Shown: positions 6,743 to 11,363 of the stretch, piece after piece
Position numbering within the stretch: the stretch's first letter is position 1
How the letters are laid out: the number at the start of each line of letters is the position of its first letter
Source of the DNA: an uncultured Collinsella sp.
GTDB taxonomy: Bacteria > Actinomycetota > Coriobacteriia > Coriobacteriales > Coriobacteriaceae
DNA: 11,363 bases
Direction of reading: 5' to 3'
Assembly: GCA_905198825.1 (NCBI GenBank)
Contig: CAJKEF010000018.1
Span: 1-11,363 of the forward strand
Translations under genes and position numbers: made by a program
Notes under the pieces: generated by a model
The model's database searches: none
What the model was told of the DNA's origin: nothing
What the model saw: only the letters and a program-made list of their open reading frames with translations

Positions 6743-8272
6743 CTAATCCAGTTTGGTACCTGGCACCTGCACGGCTTTACCGAGCAACGCTTTGAGCTCG
6801 TTCAAAATGGAAACGGGCTGTCGATTGACAGCGTCCAGATGAAGCGTTGCCACACGAATGGGCGGCTGATATTCAAGCGAGCCGATGAGCACGGGAGAAC
6901 CCAGGAACCGCTCGATTTCTTCTGCGATCGCGTCGGTCTCTTCGGGATCAAAGTCATCGAAAAGCGCCACGAATGTCGGCCCCGTCGAGCGGAACAGGCG
7001 ACCCTTGCCGCGCGAGCATTCCATGAGGCAGGCGGCGCTTTCTGCCAAAACGCGGTCGCCCGCATCAAAGCCAAAGCGGGCATTGACCTGAGCGATATCG
7101 TCGATTTTGATGGCGATCAAACCAGCCTTGCGCGCCACGCGACGCATTTCGCCAATGGCGTTGACCAGGGCGTGAATATCGCCCAAGCCGGTCACGGAAT
7201 CGGTCGTATCTGCCAAGCTTCGGTTGATGATAATGCCCACATACATGCTGGGCTCGGTATCGGTGCCGTCCAAGCGGTAACCCGTGCAGTCGCAAAGCGC
7301 GTACGCTCCGGTGGCATCCATTACGCGATACTGCATGTAGTGGAAGTGCCACGTGCCGTTTATCACCATGTCGAGCTCGGCGCGTACGTTGTCGCGGTCC
7401 TCGGGATGAACGCGGGCGAGCCACATGTCGACCGAGTTAAAAGGGTGCTGGGAGGGCAGGTCAAAATCGCGCACGGCGTTAACCGACCATTGCGATTCTC
7501 CCGTATCGAGATTGAGGATAAACGGATAGCGCGTCTCGGAGCTCATGGAGATCGCTTGGAACACCCGGTCGTTGCAGGGAAGCTGATCGACGATTGGGCG
7601 TTGCGGCGCGTCATCGTCTTTCGGTTGCTGCACACGATGCATAAGCTTATAGCGATACATCTTGCGATCGGCATCCATCGTCATCTGGCGACGCGTGTCG
7701 CCGGCAAGTGGATCGACGCGCGAGCAGCCAAAGCTAAAGCTGGCGATCATGGGCGCCTTGCCACCTGAGCTCGCCTGGATCAGCCCGGCACGTACCTGCT
7801 CCAGGCGCTGCTCGAGTTCAGTCTCGTTTGCGGAGAGCGAGATAAGCACAAACTCGTCTCCACCGATACGGAACAGCATCTCATCGTGCTCCATGGTTTC
7901 GGAGAGCGTGCGGCAGATGCTCAGAATATAGCGATTGCCTTCGGCGTGGCCAAACCTATCATTGCAATGCTTGAGATGGTCGATGTCAATATAGGCGCAG
8001 GTGAAGGGGTCGCCTTTGCGCCAGAGTTGCTCGACGTGACGGTCGAATCCGTTGCGGTTGCCCAAGTTGGTGAGCGGATCGATATAGGCGTTGCGCTCAA
8101 GCAGCTGGCGCTCTTGTTGCAGGATGGCATGCGTCTTTTGCAGTTGCTCACCAACGGCGCGTAGCTCAGCAGGCAGCGCGGCAACATCGAGTTCAGCGGT
8201 CGAGACGCCGTTCGCAAGTCGCTGAAGATAGGCAATAATCGATTGCTCGCCCATGCGGTACGACTCGTTCAT
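6743..8272 (-). CDS. Diguanylate cyclase with GGDEF - PAS - degenerate GGDEF architecture
   Basis: A 509-residue soluble protein without membrane segments. A helical, probably coiled-coil stretch (about 35-62) leads into a GGDEF domain (62-210) with IDPLTNLGNR at its start and an intact RIGGDEF (135-141), so synthesis of c-di-GMP from GTP is expected. The inhibitory RxxD site before GGDEF is absent (EHDE, 128-131). A PAS_3-like sensor domain follows (about 247-352: W284, RVHPEDRD 287-294, then MQYRVMDATGAY). The last domain (about 355-500) begins like a GGDEF domain (DSVTGLGD) but has STGPTF where GGDEF should be, so it is probably a regulatory or dimerisation remnant. ATG at 8272 is chosen because AAGGAGG lies nine bases upstream; the longer frame starts at TTG across that site. 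The gene lies 127 bases downstream of a longer paralogue with the same first three modules. Confidence 0.88.
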   Translation of the reverse strand: MNESYRMGEQSIIAYLQRLANGVSTAELDVAALPAELRAVGEQLQKTHAILQQERQLLERNAYIDPLTNLGNRNGFDRHVEQLWRKGDPFTCAYIDIDHLKHCNDRFGHAEGNRYILSICRTLSETMEHDEMLFRIGGDEFVLISLSANETELEQRLEQVRAGLIQASSGGKAPMIASFSFGCSRVDPLAGDTRRQMTMDADRKMYRYKLMHRVQQPKDDDAPQRPIVDQLPCNDRVFQAISMSSETRYPFILNLDTGESQWSVNAVRDFDLPSQHPFNSVDMWLARVHPEDRDNVRAELDMVINGTWHFHYMQYRVMDATGAYALCDCTGYRLDGTDTEPSMYVGIIINRSLADTTDSVTGLGDIHALVNAIGEMRRVARKAGLIAIKIDDIAQVNARFGFDAGDRVLAESAACLMECSRGKGRLFRSTGPTFVALFDDFDPEETDAIAEEIERFLGSPVLIGSLEYQPPIRVATLHLDAVNRQPVSILNELKALLGKAVQVPGTKLD

Positions 8273-8307
8273 GATGGATAACCTCCTTGGGCGGAACAAC
8301 GGTTTGT

Positions 8308-8341
8308 ATCATATCCCCAATTCGGTTTGAATTGGGGATAT
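8308..8341. promoter_or_regulatory. Perfect 13-bp palindrome over the likely promoter of the short GGDEF gene
   Basis: ATATCCCCAATTC (8311-8323) and GAATTGGGGATAT (8329-8341) are exact reverse complements with a 5-base loop. The inner end overlaps a minus-strand -10-like TATGAT (8313-8308), about 35 bases upstream of the ATG at 8272. No T run follows, so terminator activity for the upstream EAL gene is less likely than an operator or a leader hairpin. No -35 box is recognisable at the right distance. Confidence 0.6.
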
Positions 8342-8399
8342 AAGTTAGCTAATGGAGACAAATGTCCCCTTCGACGGTGGCGTTTTGCGCGCGAGCGTA

Positions 8400-11117
8400 T
8401 CAGTTGTTATTGCCACCATCGAGCAATGCCTCAAAATCCTTCGCCTGCATGGGGCGGTAGTAGAGGAAGCCCTGAGCGTAGCGGGCGCCCATTTGTCGTA
8501 GTATGTTCGCCTGCTCATTTGTCTCGACGCCTTCGACCACGACGGGCAGATGGAGCGACTGCGCCATTTCGAGCATCGATGAAATGATTTGCGTGCTGCG
8601 GCCTTGATCGCGGTCGGTGGGCACAAAGGTGCGGTCGAGCTTGATGACGTCGACGTTGACGTTCTTGAGCATCGCGAGCGTGGACTGGCCGGTGCCAAAA
8701 TCGTCCATGTAGGTCGAGAAGCCGCGGGTGTGCAGATCTGCGGTCAGCTTATCCACGGCCTCGGATTCTCCCGTATAAGCCGTCTCGGTGATCTCGATAC
8801 GCATGAGCTCGGGCGGTAGGTTGTATTGGGCGGCGAGTGCCCCCATATGTTCGGCAACGTCGCAGGCAAGGATATCCACGCGCGACACATTAAGCGAGAC
8901 CGGAACCACGCGGAGACCGCGATCGAGACGCTCGCGAAGCCATATGGCGACACCCTGCCAAATGTACTTGTCGAGCGTCACTACAAAGCCGCTTTCCTCG
9001 AGTGCGGGGATAAACGTTGCGGGCGAAATGAGAGAGCCGTCCTTGTCAATCCAGCGGGTGAGTGCTTCGGCGCCAATGATCTCGCCGGATTCCATATCGA
9101 CCTGGGGCTGAAGGTAGTACGTGATGCGGCCGTTTGAAAGTGCGTACTGGAATTCGGTCAGCGTGCGGTGGAACGCGACTTCGCGCTCGTACTCCGCAGG
9201 ACAGAAAATGGCAATGCGCTCCTTGAAGTCGTTTTTTGCGCGCCGATTGGTAAACATGGCCTTTGCCTGCGCATCGATGGTGATCTCCTCATTGGAGTCG
9301 ATGGGGTAAACGCCCATGGACGGCCAAAAACCTACGCCGTCATCATGCCTGGCTACTGCCTCGCGAACGCGGTTGTAGATTTGATGGACGGTGTTGTGCT
9401 CAAAGGGGATGAGTATGCAAAAGTCGTCTTGGCCCCAGTACCCTGCGATGCCCATATCGGCATTCTCGATATCCTTGAGGACCGTGCCCACATCGGCGAG
9501 CATGCAGTCGCCTTCGGCCTGGCCGTGCCATTCATTAAACAGGCGCATGTGGCCCATGTCGACTGTGGCGATGCACCAGGTGCCGTCGCGCCTTGCCTCG
9601 AGAAATGCGTTGGCGCGCCGCATAAACTCGCTGGGTCGATAGAGGCCCGTGAGCGAGTCGATGCGTTCGGCGATGGCGCTTTTGCGCTCCGCCTCGGGTA
9701 TGGGGAGGCTGTCGTTGGGAACAAGCCCGCCGGCCGTGCGAAGGCGACGGTCGAGTTCGCCTAAAACGGCGGTCGCTTGATGGGTTAAGTGCTCGTAAAA
9801 GGCCGGGACGACAAGGCAGACGGGAGTAATGGTGTCGCCTGCGATTTGAACAGGAGCGAAAACGGCCTCTTTAAGGTGGCGGGTCAGTTGCTCGAATGCC
9901 TCGTGGTCCAGGTCGTTGCTGAGCACGACGAACTGGACGCTTCGTGAACGGTAGACCCGGCTCCTGCCGCGGGTGATCGACAGCATGCGGCCTGCGTATT
10001 CGGCAAGCATGTTGTCGACAGCCTCGGCCCCGTAGAGCTCGTTGAGCTTTGTCGTGCCACGAACGCGCACCGCTATAAGCCCTGTCTCGCAACGATCGCG
10101 GCGGCAGGCATCGATAGCGTTGATCAGCATACGCTGCGTTCCGAGGCCCGTGGCGGCGTCGACGGTCTCGGCAAGTGAGTGGTTGACAAGTTCGCCGACA
10201 TAGAGCGAGGGGGCATTTCCGTCGCCGTCGATGCGAAACCCGCGAGCACGGCAGAGAACGTAGTCACCCGCGGCATTGCGCATGCGGTACTGCATGACGC
10301 GGCGGTGTTTGGAGCCGTTAAAGATCTGGTTGATGTCGTTGGCGTAGGCCTCGAGGTCATCGGGATGGACGCGCGTCTTCCAGAAATCGCGGCAGCTGTC
10401 TATGTGCTCCGAAGGAAGACCGAGATCGCGCAAGGCACCTTGCGACCAAAGGGTGCGGTCCTTGTCCAAGTTCTCGATAAAGAAATAACGGCCTTCGTTG
10501 AGCATCGAAAAGGCGTCGAAAATACGGTCGCTTATTTCGAAGTCGTCGGTGTGGACTTGCGCGATATTACGTCGATCAAGATGCATGGCATGACGTAGCT
10601 TGTAGTCGTACATGCGATGGTCGGCATCGAGTGTCATGCGATTGGAGGCTTCGCCTAGGGCGGGGTCGGCGTGTGCCACTCCGTAGCTAAACGAGTGGGG
10701 CATCTCGGAATCGTTGTTTTTGAGCAGGATCGTTCGGCAGTGTTCCAGACGTTCGGCGAGGTCGTCCTCGGTCGCAATCGTAGATAGGATGGCAAACTCG
10801 TCGCCGCCTATGCGAAACGCCGCCTCGTCCACTTTCATATACAGTTTGAGATAGAGGCTTACCTGCAAGATATAGCGGTTGCCCTCGTCATGCCCAAAGA
10901 CGTCGTTGCAGTGCTTGAGATTGTCGATATCGATGAACGCCATGGTAACGGGGGCGTCCTGCTCCCAGAGCTCCTCGAGGGAACGGGCAAAGCCGCCACG
11001 GTTGCCAAGCCCGGTAAGCTGGTCGGTAAAGGCCGTCCTGATCAGATCCTCCTGACGCTCGAGAAGGTCACGGACGGTCTTTTCGAGCGTTTCGGTGTAA
11101 TTGCTGACAGTATCCAT
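8400..11117 (-). CDS. Composite c-di-GMP enzyme: GGDEF - PAS - two degenerate GGDEF domains - EAL
   Basis: A 905-residue soluble protein. A short helix (8-28) leads into a GGDEF domain (29-175) with intact RIGGDEF (102-108), so cyclase activity is possible; the inhibitory RxxD site is replaced by K95-V-D-E98. A PAS_3-like domain spans about 208-315 (RVHPDDLEA, 249-257). The region 318-460 is a degenerate GGDEF domain (SRSVQF at 391-396), and 484-640 is a second one (DSLTGLYR, then GQDDF at 562-566). The C-terminal EAL domain (650-900) keeps the residues expected for phosphodiesterase activity: EAL (684-686), N743, EITE (775-778), DDFGTG (805-810), K826, E862, E865 and the QGFLYYRP end (882-889). 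It may therefore make and break c-di-GMP, with PAS and the inactive domains as regulators. No TM segments are seen. ATG at 11117 has only a weak ribosome-binding site; the next Met is at residue 59. Confidence 0.9.
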   Translation of the reverse strand: MDTVSNYTETLEKTVRDLLERQEDLIRTAFTDQLTGLGNRGGFARSLEELWEQDAPVTMAFIDIDNLKHCNDVFGHDEGNRYILQVSLYLKLYMKVDEAAFRIGGDEFAILSTIATEDDLAERLEHCRTILLKNNDSEMPHSFSYGVAHADPALGEASNRMTLDADHRMYDYKLRHAMHLDRRNIAQVHTDDFEISDRIFDAFSMLNEGRYFFIENLDKDRTLWSQGALRDLGLPSEHIDSCRDFWKTRVHPDDLEAYANDINQIFNGSKHRRVMQYRMRNAAGDYVLCRARGFRIDGDGNAPSLYVGELVNHSLAETVDAATGLGTQRMLINAIDACRRDRCETGLIAVRVRGTTKLNELYGAEAVDNMLAEYAGRMLSITRGRSRVYRSRSVQFVVLSNDLDHEAFEQLTRHLKEAVFAPVQIAGDTITPVCLVVPAFYEHLTHQATAVLGELDRRLRTAGGLVPNDSLPIPEAERKSAIAERIDSLTGLYRPSEFMRRANAFLEARRDGTWCIATVDMGHMRLFNEWHGQAEGDCMLADVGTVLKDIENADMGIAGYWGQDDFCILIPFEHNTVHQIYNRVREAVARHDDGVGFWPSMGVYPIDSNEEITIDAQAKAMFTNRRAKNDFKERIAIFCPAEYEREVAFHRTLTEFQYALSNGRITYYLQPQVDMESGEIIGAEALTRWIDKDGSLISPATFIPALEESGFVVTLDKYIWQGVAIWLRERLDRGLRVVPVSLNVSRVDILACDVAEHMGALAAQYNLPPELMRIEITETAYTGESEAVDKLTADLHTRGFSTYMDDFGTGQSTLAMLKNVNVDVIKLDRTFVPTDRDQGRSTQIISSMLEMAQSLHLPVVVEGVETNEQANILRQMGARYAQGFLYYRPMQAKDFEALLDGGNNN

Positions 11118-11171
11118 GTTCTAAGCGACTTTCTGAGGTCGGGGCGGATTGCGTCGGGCGAGCTCGTTGTG

Positions 11172-11203
11172 TACACGCGTCGTTGCTCGGCGTTTTGCGT
11201 GTA
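11172..11203 (-). promoter_or_regulatory. Possible leader hairpin upstream of the GGDEF-EAL gene
   Basis: TACACGC (11172-11178) and GCGTGTA (11197-11203) form a 7-bp stem with an 18-base loop, about 55 bases before the start codon. The 246 bases from 11118 to the window end hold no gene. The hairpin suggests a structured 5' leader, but it matches no c-di-GMP riboswitch consensus that I can recognise. Confidence 0.25.
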
Positions 11204-11262
11204 TCCAGGCCCCCGCCTTGCTGCGTTGTTGAGTTACTTTGCCGGCTAATGTTCGCTGTTGA

Positions 11263-11363
11263 TAACTGCTGAGTAGTATAAACAACAGTGCAGAATTATA
11301 TATGGGTGTACATGCTACGGGCGGCTATTATTCTGCACTGTTGTTTATACTACTCAGCAGTTA
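11263..11363. repeat. 34-bp perfect inverted repeat flanking a 33-base spacer
   Basis: The left arm 11263-11296 (begins TAACTGCTGAGTAG, ends CAGTGCAGAAT) and the right arm 11330-11363 are exact reverse complements over 34 bases, with three more matching bases inside after one mismatch. The right arm reaches the last base of the window, so the true arm may be longer. Each arm contains TATACT reading outward (on the minus strand at 11280-11275, towards the GGDEF-EAL gene), and a TATAAT reading the same way sits at the left spacer edge (11300-11295). It may be a divergent promoter region with a large operator, a very small mobile element, or a recombination site. Confidence 0.85.

Noticed and set aside
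6740..7768. 342-codon plus-strand open frame opposite the short GGDEF gene
   Set aside because: A shadow of a high-G+C gene; the minus strand carries GGDEF and PAS motifs and a good ribosome-binding site.
8353..8368. GGAGACA/TGTCCCC imperfect palindrome as a third copy of the TGTGACAAAGGG repeat
   Set aside because: The arms are short with a mismatch and lack the TGTGAC outer part shared by the two accepted copies.
11118..11262. c-di-GMP riboswitch in the leader of the GGDEF-EAL gene
   Set aside because: A small hairpin (11172-11203) is present, but I could not match the conserved GEMM-type core or its tetraloop/receptor pattern.

Overview
The window looks like chromosomal DNA of a high-G+C, anaerobic Gram-positive bacterium, most likely a Collinsella-type member of the Coriobacteriia. 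This rests on the codon use, the gene content and palindromes of the form TGTGACAAAGGG...CCCTTTGTCACA, which I associate with that group. No search was run, so the assignment is inference.

One gene reads rightwards and seven read leftwards. A UvrA paralogue without the UvrB-binding domain (2-2494, +) converges on an orphan AAA-type ATPase with a C-terminal winged-helix-like region (2535-3635, -). The ATPase and its AT-rich promoter are bracketed by two related palindromes (2498-2528 and 3753-3787). Next come trmL, a tRNA wobble-base 2'-O-methyltransferase with an unusual insert of about 40 residues (3780-4379, -), a strong intrinsic terminator (4401-4435), a COG0523/CobW-family metal-chaperone GTPase (4475-5605, -), an ArsC/Spx-fold protein without the catalytic cysteine (5692-6033, -) and a flavodoxin-like FMN reductase (6045-6668, -). 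The last two form a tight pair with an 11-base gap.

The right half is a cyclic-di-GMP locus of two related soluble proteins on the minus strand. The 905-residue protein (8400-11117) reads coiled coil - intact GGDEF - PAS - degenerate GGDEF - degenerate GGDEF - intact EAL. The 509-residue protein (6743-8272) has the same first three modules and stops there. They look like products of one duplication, one kept as a possible synthase/phosphodiesterase and one as a synthase only. Each has a conspicuous inverted repeat upstream: a perfect 13-bp palindrome over the likely core promoter of the short gene, and a perfect 34-bp inverted repeat (33-base spacer) upstream of the long gene, running to the last base of the window.

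The genes are mostly ordinary families. The parts most worth a second look are the c-di-GMP pair with its two large inverted repeats, the palindrome-bracketed ATPase, and the insertion inside the TrmL knot. No RNA genes, CRISPR arrays or transposases were seen.
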